NCBI GenBank assembly: GCA_965261065.1
Contig: OZ253444.1
Location: 4,154,001-4,218,000, forward strand
DNA: 64,000 nt
Direction: 5' to 3'
Source: JAKZVK01 sp965261065
GTDB lineage: Bacteria > Acidobacteriota > Terriglobia > Bryobacterales > UBA6623
Below are positions 8,123-21,055 of the stretch, one piece after another. Every line of letters begins with the position of its first letter. Position 1 is the first letter of the stretch. A model generated the notes under the pieces. That model was not told where the DNA came from. It ran no database searches and worked only from the letters and a program-made list of their open reading frames with translations. The translations under genes were made by a program, and so were the position numbers.

Positions 8123-9319
8123 CTACAGCCGGACTTCGGTTTCGACCGGCTGGTCGTAGTCGATGCCCTCGACCGCGAAGCCGAATAGGCCGCTGAAGCC
8201 GCGACGGAAGCCGGCGATGTCGGACAGTTCGGCCAGGTTCTCGGTAGTGACCTCGTCCCAACGCCGGGCGACTTCTTCCTGCACATCGGCGCGCAGCTCA
8301 AGGTCATCAAGGCGGATGAGGCCTTCCCCATCGACGGCGATGTTCTTCCCCGCGGCCAGGTGGTCGAATACCAAACGGCGCATCTGCTCGATGCAGCCCT
8401 CGTGAATGCCCTTGTCCTTCATCACCCGGAAGAGCAAGCTCATGTAGAGCGGCACCACCGGGATCGCCGCCGAGGCCTGAGTCACCACCGCCTTGTTGAC
8501 CGACACCCAAGCGCCGCCGCCCAGCTTCGAGTTGAGAGTTTCATGCAACAGGCGCGCGGTGTGCTCAAGGTCCTTCTTGGCAATACCGATGGTGCCATGG
8601 CGGTAGATCGGCCAAGTCAGCTCCGGCCCGACGTAGGAATAGGCCAGCGTGCGGGCGCCCTCGGCCAGCAAGTCTTCCTCCAGCAGCCTCTCGATCCACC
8701 ACTGCCAGTCTTCGCCGCCCATCACCGACGTCGTACCGGCCACCTCGCCTTCATCGGCCGGATCGATGGTGATCTCGTTGACCGCGCCGCTCCCTAGGTC
8801 GAAGGTCTTGCCGGTGTAGGGGTCGGCGATCGGCTTCAGCGCCGACTGGAAGGTCTCCCCCGCGCGGGGGTCGATACGGCGAGGCGAGGCCAGGCTGTAG
8901 ACGACCAGGTCGAGCTTACCCATGTCCTTGCGGATCTCGGCGACGGCTTGGCGCTTGATGTCGTCGGAGAACGCATCCCCGTTGATGCCGGCGGCGTAGA
9001 GTCCGTCCTCGGCGGCCAGTTGGTTGAAGGCAGCCGTGTTGTAATAGCCCGCCGTCGCCGTCCGGCGGCCCTCGGGCGCGCGCTCGAAGAAGACCCCGAG
9101 GGTCTTGGCGCCGAAACCCCAGGCCGCCGCGATGCGCGTGGCTAGCCCGTAGCCGGTCGAGCTGCCGATGACCAGAACATTCTTCGGACCTTCGACGGGC
9201 GTCGCGTGCGTGGCGCGGATGGCGTCCCGCTGGGTCTCGACATTACGCCGGCAGCCTTCGGGATGCGCGGTGACACAAATCGCCCCGCGGACTCTCTCCT
9301 TCACGATTTGGAGGGCCAT
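8123..9319 (-). CDS. fabV: Trans-2-enoyl-ACP/CoA reductase, FabV type
   Basis: The 398-aa product is a full-length FabV/TER enzyme, which performs the last reduction of the fatty-acid elongation cycle with NADH. The N-terminal Rossmann motif is VLVIGSSTGYGLATRIAAAWGF (GSSxGxG). The catalytic Tyr-x8-Lys of this family is Tyr239-Lys248 (YRHGTIGIAK). FabV enzymes are characteristically insensitive to triclosan. The start matches the family (MxIxxxVRGxI...HPxGC). The neighbouring SDR and hydrolase are on the same strand but more than 50 bp away, so co-transcription is uncertain. Confidence 0.95.
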   Translation of the reverse strand: MALQIVKERVRGAICVTAHPEGCRRNVETQRDAIRATHATPVEGPKNVLVIGSSTGYGLATRIAAAWGFGAKTLGVFFERAPEGRRTATAGYYNTAAFNQLAAEDGLYAAGINGDAFSDDIKRQAVAEIRKDMGKLDLVVYSLASPRRIDPRAGETFQSALKPIADPYTGKTFDLGSGAVNEITIDPADEGEVAGTTSVMGGEDWQWWIERLLEEDLLAEGARTLAYSYVGPELTWPIYRHGTIGIAKKDLEHTARLLHETLNSKLGGGAWVSVNKAVVTQASAAIPVVPLYMSLLFRVMKDKGIHEGCIEQMRRLVFDHLAAGKNIAVDGEGLIRLDDLELRADVQEEVARRWDEVTTENLAELSDIAGFRRGFSGLFGFAVEGIDYDQPVETEVRL

Positions 9320-9374
9320 GATGGCGGATGTTCTCGGGCCGACCGTTCGGCGTCGCAGCCGGCCTGGGTACGTT

Positions 9375-10223
9375 CTAGCCTCCTAACTCCTTGTAGAGTC
9401 CCGGCAGGCTTCGCTTCAGCCGGCCGTCCATTGACAAGGGCGCCAGGCCGTCGAACTCCAGCAGCGTCTCGGCCTCTTCGACGCTTTTGCCCCGGCGCCG
9501 CAGATCGCCGACACGGTTTCGCAGGGTAGCAAACTTCTTGCGCCACTCGACGAGACCCTCCCGCGTCGTGACCGCACCATGCCCTGGGATCACCGTCTCG
9601 AAATCGAGTTTGAGCACGGCTTCGAGCGTTTGGCCCCACTCGACCCCGCTACCGCCGGCTGCGTAGTCGATGAACGGAGAACCGGTCAGATACAGGTCGC
9701 CCATGTGGACGACTTTCAGCGCCGGGAAGTAAATCACGGCGTCGCCGTCCGTGTGGCCCCGGCCGAAGTAACGCGCGCGGACCTCCTTGCCTCCCAGGAA
9801 CAGCGAGGTCTCGCTATCGAACGTGATCTTCGGCAAGCCGGGCTGCGAGTTCTTCTCCATGTTGCGCCGCGCGTTGCGGTGGGCGATGATCTCGGCGCTC
9901 TTCGCCAGAGGGGGATTCCCGCCGGTGTGATCGCCGTGATGGTGCGTGTTGAGAACGTAGCGGATCGGCTGGGCCGTCAGGGCCTTGACCTTGGCCAGGA
10001 TGTCGGGTACGTGCCGTTCGAACTTGTCGTCGACCAGGACGACGCCGTCATCGGTGACCAGCACCCCGACGTTGCCTCCGCCGCCCACGATGACATACAG
10101 GCTGTCGGCAACCTTTTCGATCTGCAAGTCTGCCTCAAGTTGGGGAAGGCTGTAGGCCGTCCACAGACCGCCGAGCGCCATGGCCAGGGCTGCTAGTCGA
10201 ATCGCATTCGCTTTCCGCATCAT
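9375..10223 (-). CDS. Secreted metallo-beta-lactamase-fold hydrolase
   Basis: This 282-aa protein has an N-terminal signal segment (MMRKANAIRLAALAMALGGL). The zinc motif THHHGDHTGG is at about 93-102, followed by GRGHTDGDAVIYFP and VIPGHG, which supply the remaining metal ligands. It groups with periplasmic MBL-fold proteins of unassigned substrate rather than clear beta-lactamases, so resistance should not be assumed. The start has GAGGAG 4-5 bases upstream. An SDR gene ends 24 bp upstream on the same strand, suggesting a two-gene operon. Confidence 0.88.
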   Translation of the reverse strand: MMRKANAIRLAALAMALGGLWTAYSLPQLEADLQIEKVADSLYVIVGGGGNVGVLVTDDGVVLVDDKFERHVPDILAKVKALTAQPIRYVLNTHHHGDHTGGNPPLAKSAEIIAHRNARRNMEKNSQPGLPKITFDSETSLFLGGKEVRARYFGRGHTDGDAVIYFPALKVVHMGDLYLTGSPFIDYAAGGSGVEWGQTLEAVLKLDFETVIPGHGAVTTREGLVEWRKKFATLRNRVGDLRRRGKSVEEAETLLEFDGLAPLSMDGRLKRSLPGLYKELGG

Positions 10224-10247
10224 GTTCTCCTCGTATACTGCCGCCGC

Positions 10248-11033
10248 TCACGTGTGAGAGAGCAAATCCGTGCGGCCGCCGTCAGCGGCAATCGACTGGC
10301 CGGTGATGAAACTCGACTCCTCCGACGCTAGAAAGCTCACCACCCGGGCGATGTCTTCCGGCTCACCGGAGCGCCGCAGCATCGCTTTCTCCGACACCGA
10401 CGCAATGGCGTCCTTCATCTCCTCAGGCGTGTGCCCATCGGAAACCATGTCGGTGAGGATGAACCCAGGCAGCACGGCGTTGACGCTGATGCCGCTCGGG
10501 CCCAGCTCGAGAGCGAAGCGCTTGGTCAGGATCTCGACGGCGCCCTTGGTGGCAGCGTAGAGGGTTGTGCCGGGATAGGCCGTCCCGATGGCGGCGATGG
10601 ACGACAGGTTGATGACGCGCCCGTACTTCCTCTCGATCATCCCGGGCGCCGCGGCGGCGGTCACGTTGAGCGCGCCCTTGACGTTCGTCCGCCACATGCG
10701 GTCGAAGGCGTCTTCGTCGTAGTCGAGCAGCGTGCCCGACGCCAGCAGGCCCGCATTGTTTACTAGGATATCGAGCGAGCCGAGGTGCTTGATGGTCATC
10801 TCGACCATCGCCGCCGCGGCCGCGCGATCGCCGACGTCCGCCTCGACGGCCAGAGCTCTCCCGCCGCCCTCTTCGATCTGCCGGACCACCTCTTGCGCGG
10901 CTTCGGCCTGCCGCTGGTAGTTGACGGCCACCGCGGCGCCCTCGGCTGCCAGGCGCAGCGCCACGGCCTTGCCGATCCCGCGCGAGCCACCGGTGACCAG
11001 CGCGACACGTCCCTTGATTCGCTCAGGGTCCAT
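10248..11033 (-). CDS. Short-chain dehydrogenase/reductase, FabG-like
   Basis: A 261-aa classical SDR. The cofactor motif is TGGSRGIG (14-21), NNAG is at 92-95, and the catalytic Ser145, Tyr159 and Lys163 are in INLSSIAA and YAATK. The sequence around NYQRQ after the second strand is that of NADPH-using FabG-like enzymes. It resembles 3-oxoacyl-ACP reductases, but its partner is a secreted hydrolase rather than fatty-acid genes, so the real substrate is open. Confidence 0.88.
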   Translation of the reverse strand: MDPERIKGRVALVTGGSRGIGKAVALRLAAEGAAVAVNYQRQAEAAQEVVRQIEEGGGRALAVEADVGDRAAAAAMVEMTIKHLGSLDILVNNAGLLASGTLLDYDEDAFDRMWRTNVKGALNVTAAAAPGMIERKYGRVINLSSIAAIGTAYPGTTLYAATKGAVEILTKRFALELGPSGISVNAVLPGFILTDMVSDGHTPEEMKDAIASVSEKAMLRRSGEPEDIARVVSFLASEESSFITGQSIAADGGRTDLLSHT

Positions 11034-11093
11034 CCTGGTTCACCATTCTAAACCACTCGCGGCGGCTGCCCGAGCCCGCCCGCCCGCCCGCGG

Positions 11094-11125
11094 ATTTACA
11101 TCCGCGGCTTCCGTTGTAGCGGGGC
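11094..11125. repeat. Short intergenic palindrome
   Basis: CGCGGAT-TTA-CATCCGCG followed by GGCTTCCGTTGTAG. It has the same general design as the REP-like palindromes elsewhere, here between two divergent genes (SDR and CE15 esterase). Confidence 0.45.
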
Positions 11126-11227
11126 GGGAAGTCAAGCGGTCGTCAGAACCCCTAACCACCACTGCCTTCTCCGACACCGCTATCTCGGCGATAATGGATC
11201 GGACATTCGATGACCCAAGGACTGATC

Positions 11228-12526
11228 ATGCCCGCAACACACCGATACTTGGCGCAAGCCGCTGCCCTGCTGTTGCTGTCATCCCTCTCGGTTTTCGCTC
11301 AGCCCGAAGGCGCCAACTACGACGAGGCGAAGGTTCCCAACTACACTCTCCCCGACCCCTTGGTCCTCGCCAACGGCCAGCCGGTCAGCGACGCGGGCGT
11401 CTGGTACACCGAGCGCCGTCCCGAGATTCTCGCGCTGTTTGAGGATCACGTGTATGGGCGGACCCCGGAACCTCCCGAGCAGATGGGGTTCGAGATTGTC
11501 TCGATCGACAACGAGGCACTGGACGGAAAGGCCATCCGGAAGCAGATCGCGATTCAGTTCAGCGGCGACAAAGACGGCCCCGGCATGGACCTGCTCATCT
11601 ACGTGCCCGCCGAGGCGACTAAGCCGGTTCCCGCTTTTGTTGGACTCAACTTCCAGGGCAATCATTCGATCCACGCGGACCCGGGCATTAAGCTGTTGAC
11701 AAGCTGGATGCGCAACCGCCCTGACCAGGGCGTTGTCAACCACCGCGCCACCGAGGCGTCCCGCGGCGTCGCGGCAAGCCGCTGTCAGGTCGAGATGATC
11801 CTCGAGCGCGGCTACGCCGTGGCCACCATCTATTACGGCGACATCGACCCCGACTACGACGACGGTTTCCAAAACGGCGTCCACCCGCTGTTCTATAAGG
11901 ACGCCCAAACCAAGCCGGGCCCCGGTGAGTGGGGCTCGATCGCGGCGTGGGCCTGGGGCTTGAGCCGCGCCATGGACTACTTCGAGAACGACGACGCGAT
12001 CGACCAGGCCAACGTCGCCCTGCTCGGCCACTCGCGGCTGGGCAAGACCTCCCTGTGGGCCGGCGCGCAAGACACGCGCTTCGGCCTTGTCATCTCAAAC
12101 AACTCCGGTTGCGGAGGCACGGCCCTCAGCCGGCGCCGCTTTGGGGAGACCGTCGAGCGCATCAATACCCGGTTCCCGCACTGGTTCGCCGACAACTTCA
12201 ACCGGTACAACGACAACGAAGACGCCCTGCCGATCGACCAGCACATGTTGATCGCCCTCATCGCTCCCCGGTCCGTCTACGTCGCCAGCGCCGAGGACGA
12301 TCAGTGGGCCGACCCGCGTGGCGAGTTCCTGGCGGCGAAGCATGCCGAGCCCGTCTACCGGCTGCTCGGTGTGGAAGGCCTGGGCGCTGATGACATGCCC
12401 GCAGTGAATCAACCCGTGGCGGGCGCCATTGGTTACCACATCCGCAGCGGCAAGCACGACGTCACCGAGTACGACTGGCAGCAATACCTCGACTTCGCCG
12501 ACAAGCACTTCGGCAAGACCCGCTAG
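11228..12526 (+). CDS. Glucuronoyl methylesterase, CE15 family
   Basis: The 432-aa secreted enzyme should cleave ester bonds between 4-O-methyl-glucuronic acid of xylan and lignin alcohols. The CE15 nucleophile motif GHSRLGK is at 267-273 (Ser269), followed by the oxyanion/substrate block NNSGCGGTALSRRRFGE. The conserved histidine is near the end (SGKHDVTEYDW). Residues 1-24 form a signal peptide ending SVFAQ. I prefer the ATG at 11228, which has AAGGA 6 bases upstream, over the one at 11210. It stands alone, with an ISNCY copy immediately downstream. Confidence 0.9.
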   Translation: MPATHRYLAQAAALLLLSSLSVFAQPEGANYDEAKVPNYTLPDPLVLANGQPVSDAGVWYTERRPEILALFEDHVYGRTPEPPEQMGFEIVSIDNEALDGKAIRKQIAIQFSGDKDGPGMDLLIYVPAEATKPVPAFVGLNFQGNHSIHADPGIKLLTSWMRNRPDQGVVNHRATEASRGVAASRCQVEMILERGYAVATIYYGDIDPDYDDGFQNGVHPLFYKDAQTKPGPGEWGSIAAWAWGLSRAMDYFENDDAIDQANVALLGHSRLGKTSLWAGAQDTRFGLVISNNSGCGGTALSRRRFGETVERINTRFPHWFADNFNRYNDNEDALPIDQHMLIALIAPRSVYVASAEDDQWADPRGEFLAAKHAEPVYRLLGVEGLGADDMPAVNQPVAGAIGYHIRSGKHDVTEYDWQQYLDFADKHFGKTR

Positions 12527-12614
12527 GCGGGCCCGCGCTCCCCCGAACCGACCACTCCCTCCCCACCAGCCGGTGGTGGCTTGAAGTAAGCGACTGAAAA
12601 AGTTCAGATTCTCG

Positions 12615-14212
12615 TGTTGAAGCCCAATGATAATGTCCCCTTGAGCGCCCAATAGAAATGTCCCCTACTCTGAGGCTCCGAAGGAGGAGCCGAGAGTGGG
12701 AAGGACATGGATGAGTGCCAAGGAGTTGAGGCGCGGCGAAGTGCTGAGCCGAGTGAAACGAGGAGAACTGAAGTTGACCGAAGCCGCCGAGCTGCTGGAG
12801 GTCAGCTACCGCCATGCGAAGCGTCTGAAGAAGCGTTACCGTGCGGGCGGGGCCAAGGCTTTGGTGCACGGTAACGTCGGCCGTGCTTCGAACCGAGCCG
12901 ATCAGAAGCGACGCCAGCAGGTTCTCGAGTTGGTGCGCGAGAACTATGCGGGCGAGGGGCACGAGCGCTTCGGGCCGACGCTGGCGTCGGAACATCTGGC
13001 AGCCGACCACGGCCTGGAAGTGCCGCGCGAAACACTGCGGCGCTGGATGCTCGCCGCGGGTCTGTGGAGCCGCCGTCGCAAGCGCCAACCGCATCGCACC
13101 CGGCGCCAACGCAAAGCGCACTTCGGCGAGCTGATTCAACTCGACGGTTCGCACCACCACTGGCTGGAAGAACGCGGCCCGAAAGCCTGTCTGATGAACT
13201 TCGTCGATGACGCGACCGGTGTGGCGCTGTGCCGTTTCTCGGACCAGGAAACGACCTGGGCCGCGGCCGATCTGCTCGCAGCCTGGGTGCGTCAACACGG
13301 CGTTCCCAAGGCGTTGTACTGCGACTGGAAAAACGTCTACCAGCGCCAGCCGACGTCGCGGGAAGCGCTGGCAGGCATCAAGCCCGAGACGCAGTTCGGG
13401 CGCATGTGTGCCAAGCTCGGCATTACGATCATGGCGGCTTCCTCGCCGCAAGCCAAGGGCCGAGTGGAGCGCCATCACGGCACGCACCAAGACCGCCTGA
13501 TCAAGAAGATGCGGCTGCGCGGGATCGTCGAGTACGAGGCGGCGAACCGTTATCTCGACGAGGAGTACCTGGCCGAGCACAACGAGCGCTTCGCCTGTGA
13601 GCCGGCGGCGGCAGCGGACTTTCACCAGGCGCTCCCCCGCGGCACCGAGCTGCGAGGGGTGTTCTGTTGCGAGTACGAACGGGTGGTGAGCAACGACCGG
13701 GTGGTGCGTTTCGAGAATCGTTGTTTGCAGTTGAAGCCGAAACGCAACCAGGGCGTGGGGGCGGGGGCACGGGTGACGGTCCAACAGTGGCGCGATGAGA
13801 GCTTGCAGGTGAGGTTTGACGGGCACGAGATCGAGCACGACGTGATCGCCACGCCGACGCCACAGCTGCGGACGAAACCAGCACCACAGCAGCGTCCGGA
13901 GGGCGGGCGCAAGCCGGCGGCGGACCACCCCTGGCGGCGAGCTGTGTTACGGAAAAAACGGGCTGCGAATACATAAGAGGGCTGTGGAAATGCCGGGTCG
14001 GATGGAAAGCGTGGAAAATCTCTCGAGGCAGCAGTACCGGGTTCGAGGAGCGGTGGATGGTTTTCCACCCTTCCCACCGCCCCTTGGAAATCGCTACGCG
14101 ATTCCCACAGTTCCACAGCCCCGACGACGACGATATCTCTCCTACGAACAAGAAACACAAGGGGACACTTCTATCGAGCTACCGAGGGGGACATTTCTAT
14201 TGGGCGTTGACA
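12615..14212 (+). mobile_element. ISNCY family (IS1202-like) insertion sequence, copy 2
   Basis: Same length (1598 bp) and same ends as copy 1 at 2618-4215, in the opposite orientation. The target duplication is AAGTTCAGATTCTCG (15 bp, or 16 counting one ambiguous A) at 12600-12614 and 14213-14227. The length differs by one or two bases from copy 1, which fits the loose, long duplications of this group. It landed between the CE15 esterase gene and the rRNA operon, about 380 bp upstream of the 16S gene. Confidence 0.93.
12696..13976 (+). CDS. ISNCY/IS1202-like transposase, copy 2
   Basis: 426 aa, nearly identical to copy 1 (differences include LTE for LTA near residue 29 and a PEGG for PGGG change near the end). 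The HTH plus rve integrase core and its acidic residues are all retained, so it looks active. The same GTG/ATG start ambiguity applies (12696 or 12711). Confidence 0.92.
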   Translation: MGRTWMSAKELRRGEVLSRVKRGELKLTEAAELLEVSYRHAKRLKKRYRAGGAKALVHGNVGRASNRADQKRRQQVLELVRENYAGEGHERFGPTLASEHLAADHGLEVPRETLRRWMLAAGLWSRRRKRQPHRTRRQRKAHFGELIQLDGSHHHWLEERGPKACLMNFVDDATGVALCRFSDQETTWAAADLLAAWVRQHGVPKALYCDWKNVYQRQPTSREALAGIKPETQFGRMCAKLGITIMAASSPQAKGRVERHHGTHQDRLIKKMRLRGIVEYEAANRYLDEEYLAEHNERFACEPAAAADFHQALPRGTELRGVFCCEYERVVSNDRVVRFENRCLQLKPKRNQGVGAGARVTVQQWRDESLQVRFDGHEIEHDVIATPTPQLRTKPAPQQRPEGGRKPAADHPWRRAVLRKKRAANT

Positions 14213-14589
14213 AAGTTCAGATTCTCGTTGCAAACCACGGTGGGGGATGGTACACTCCTTGAAGGATGGGGTTGAGGCTTGTCCTCAACCGAGTCAGGTC
14301 GGGTAACCGGCCCCTCAAGCAAACCTTCCTCGTATTTGAAATTTTGACCTTTGGCAACCTGTGCCCCAGGCGACCTAGTCGTCCAAGGGTAGTGTGTCGC
14401 CAAATCAAGTTTGAGGCCGATCGCGGAAGGGATTCCGGTGCTCATGTCGGGCATCGGGAGGCGATCTCTCGCGGTCAAGATCTTTGACAATCTGGTTGGA
14501 CGTTTACAGATTTGCGAACGCAATTCCGAATCTGAATCGGGCGGATCTCTACGAGCTATCCCCGGCCTAGTTGGTTGGGGAGACGAAAT
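14213..14589 (+). promoter_or_regulatory. rRNA operon leader region
   Basis: 377 bp between the IS and the 16S gene, with no coding sequence. It must hold the rRNA promoter(s) unless the IS insertion separated them. I could not identify a convincing -35/-10 pair. The one recognisable signal is the boxA-like sequence at 14479. A stretch of A/T-rich sequence at 14325-14360 is a candidate promoter area only. Confidence 0.4.
14479..14491 (+). promoter_or_regulatory. boxA-like antitermination site, 16S leader
   Basis: GATCTTTGACAAT resembles the boxA consensus (TGYTCTTTRAMA) bound by NusB-S10. An almost identical copy, TGATCTTTGACAAT, precedes the 23S gene at 16638. Presence in both positions is typical of rrn antitermination. 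Confidence 0.65.
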
Positions 14590-16108
<1,519 letters not shown>

Positions 16109-16321
16109 AGAGAACGTGGGCCGACACCGCTGTTGTTTAGCGGTGACGTTCGGTCTTATCCGCCGCGACTAGGATTCGGGTCGCGTTCGTGAACTGTTTT
16201 CCCGGCTTCTTCGGAAGCCGGGGCGTCCAACCGGCCTCATTTTCATGGATGGCTTTACCGGGGTTGCAGTATCGGGCTCGTAGCGCAGGGGCCGATCTCG
16301 CCTTGGCGCCACTTGTTTCCG

Positions 16322-16397
16322 GGGGCTGTAGCTCAGCTGGGAGAGCGCCTGATTTGCATTCAGGAGGTCGTCGGTTCGAGCCCGATCAGCTCCACCA
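16322..16397 (+). tRNA. tRNA-Ala (TGC)
   Basis: 76 nt including an encoded CCA. The acceptor stem GGGGCTG pairs with CAGCTCC. The anticodon arm CCTGA-TTTGCAT-TCAGG gives anticodon TGC, and the T arm has GGTTCGAGCC. It lies in the 16S-23S spacer and precedes tRNA-Ile, the less common order. Confidence 0.97.
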
Positions 16398-16454
16398 TCA
16401 AGGTTTTTTGGCTCGAAGTCTTTTGGCTCCGCAGTTTCGCGCTGCAGCGATCCA

Positions 16455-16531
<77 letters not shown>

Positions 16532-16583
16532 TCGTCGCTTTGGGCCGCCTCTCCCAGCGTGCGGAGCGAGCTTGACCGGCGCC

Positions 16584-16626
16584 ACATGTGAGCTTTTAAG
16601 CGTTGACCGTTTGAAAGCTCACATGT
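16584..16626 (+). other. Perfect 13-bp hairpin in the 16S-23S spacer
   Basis: ACATGTGAGCTTT (16584-16596) and AAAGCTCACATGT (16614-16626) are exact reverse complements around a 17-nt loop. It lies between tRNA-Ile and the boxA of the 23S half. Probably a processing or folding element of the precursor; there is no T run, so it is not a terminator. Confidence 0.65.
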
Positions 16627-16637
16627 AGTACCCGTCC

Positions 16638-16651
16638 TGATCTTTGACAAT
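16638..16651 (+). promoter_or_regulatory. boxA-like antitermination site, 23S leader
   Basis: TGATCTTTGACAAT, the second copy of the boxA-like sequence seen before 16S at 14479. Confidence 0.65.
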
Positions 16652-16775
16652 TGAATATTGAAGGGCATCTAGCACATCGCTGGGTGATCGTTCTCCTTGT
16701 CGGTTACTGTGGTTTGACAAGAGAGGCGGACACTCAACGAGCGCCGACCCAGATTCAGTTCTGGGTCAATTTTAT

Positions 16776-19729
<2,954 letters not shown>

Positions 19730-19885
19730 AAAATTGACTCAGCACTGAATCCTTCCCAGACGTCTCCTTCAAAGGAGCGGCCCGGAAGCGATGCACGGTG
19801 CGAGCGCTCGACGCGATGCGCGAGCCCTTCAATATTCGGCGCCGCTGATCGGCTTATGGAGTGAACGATCAACGGGCCAACGATT

Positions 19886-20001
19886 TCGGGTGGCCATAGC
19901 GAGGGGGTCACACCCGTTCCCATCCCGAACACGGCCGTTAAGCCCCTCAGCCCCGATGGTACTGCGTGGGCAACTGCGTGGGAGAGTAGGACGTCGCCCG
20001 A
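19886..20001 (+). rRNA. rrf: 5S ribosomal RNA
   Basis: About 116 nt. It has the closing stem CGGGTG / CGCCCG, the conserved ACCCGTTCCCATCCCGAACACGG block and the TACTGCGTGGGCAACTGCGTGGGAGAGTAGG arm. The 155 bp between 23S and 5S hold the 3' half of the 23S processing stem and nothing else recognisable. Confidence 0.94.
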
Positions 20002-20011
20002 TTAACCTCTA

Positions 20012-20044
20012 AAGGCCCTGGAGCAATCCAGGGCCTTTTGTTTT
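20012..20044 (+). terminator. Rho-independent terminator of the rrn operon
   Basis: AAGGCCCTGGA-GCAA-TCCAGGGCCTT forms an 11-bp stem with a GCAA tetraloop, followed by TTGTTTT. It lies 10 bases after the 5S gene. Confidence 0.93.
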
Positions 20045-20068
20045 AGATCAACCGCATTAGACGACCCC

Positions 20069-21016
20069 ATGCAATCCGGTATGGCAAGCTCCGATCGCAC
20101 TTGTAAGATTGGCCTCGTCCAGACGGCCTGCTCGGCCGACCGCGACGCCAACCTCGACAACGCCATCAGCCTCGTTCGCCAGGCGGCGGCCCAGGGCGCG
20201 CAGATCGTCTGCCTCGAAGAGCTGTTCCGCTCCCAGTACTTCTGCCAAGAGGAGAACCCCGACTGGTTCGACTCGGCCGAGCCCGTCCCGGGGCCGACCA
20301 CCGAGGCGTTGGGCCAAGCCGCCCGGGACGCCGGCATCGTCGTCATCGGCTCGGTGTTTGAGCGCCGCGCCGCAGGCCTCTATCACAACTCGGCTGTCGT
20401 CATCGGCTCCGATGGTGCAATCGTCGGTCTGTACCGCAAGATGCACATCCCCAACGACCCGCTCTACTACGAGAAGTTCTACTTCACGCCCGGCGACCTG
20501 GGCTTCCGGGCGTTCGACACTGAGCTCGGACGCATCGGTGTGCTCATTTGCTGGGACCAGTGGTATCCCGAAGCGGCGCGCCTCACCGCGCTGCAGGGCG
20601 CCGAGATCCTGTTCTATCCGACCGCCATCGGCTGGCACCCGTCAGAGAAAGGCGCACACGGTGCCAACCAGCTCGAAGCCTGGCGCACCGCGCAACGCGC
20701 CCACGCGATCGCCAACGGCGTGTTCGTCGCCGCTTGCAACCGGGTCGGCCACGAGCGGCTGCTCGACAGCTCGCCTTCGCGGCCGGCCGGTTACGAAGGC
20801 GTCGAGTTCTGGGGAGGCTCGTTCGTGTGCGACCCCTTCGGCCAAATCGTAGCGCAAGCCGGTGAGATCGAGCAGGTTCTCGTCGCCGATTGCGATCTCA
20901 CTCTGATAGAAGAGACACGCCGCCACTGGCCCTTCCTGCGTGACCGCCGCACCGACGCCTACGGGGGCATCTCCTCACGGTTCCTCGACAAAGACAACCC
21001 AGACGAGGCAACGTAG
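20069..21016 (+). CDS. aguB: N-carbamoylputrescine amidase
   Basis: A 315-aa nitrilase-superfamily hydrolase that converts N-carbamoylputrescine to putrescine, CO2 and ammonia. The catalytic Glu-Lys-Cys triad can be placed at Glu51 (CLEELF), Lys124 (YRKMHIP) and Cys161 (ICWDQWYPE). FYPTAIGWHP and WGGSFVCDPFG are family blocks. The agmatine deiminase gene follows 39 bp downstream, so agmatine to putrescine is encoded as a unit. ATGs at 20069 and 20081 are both possible starts; neither has a strong ribosome binding site. A 14-bp tandem duplication (GACGAGGCAACGTA) covers the end of the gene and the start of the gap. Confidence 0.94.
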   Translation: MQSGMASSDRTCKIGLVQTACSADRDANLDNAISLVRQAAAQGAQIVCLEELFRSQYFCQEENPDWFDSAEPVPGPTTEALGQAARDAGIVVIGSVFERRAAGLYHNSAVVIGSDGAIVGLYRKMHIPNDPLYYEKFYFTPGDLGFRAFDTELGRIGVLICWDQWYPEAARLTALQGAEILFYPTAIGWHPSEKGAHGANQLEAWRTAQRAHAIANGVFVAACNRVGHERLLDSSPSRPAGYEGVEFWGGSFVCDPFGQIVAQAGEIEQVLVADCDLTLIEETRRHWPFLRDRRTDAYGGISSRFLDKDNPDEAT

Positions 21017-21055
21017 ACGAGGCAACGTAGCCTCGCCTTCGGTAACGCCCGCTCC

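Noticed and set aside
9375..10223. Calling the MBL-fold protein a carbapenemase or other beta-lactamase
   Set aside because: Only the general HxHxDH-type fold is visible; nothing specific to the resistance enzymes.
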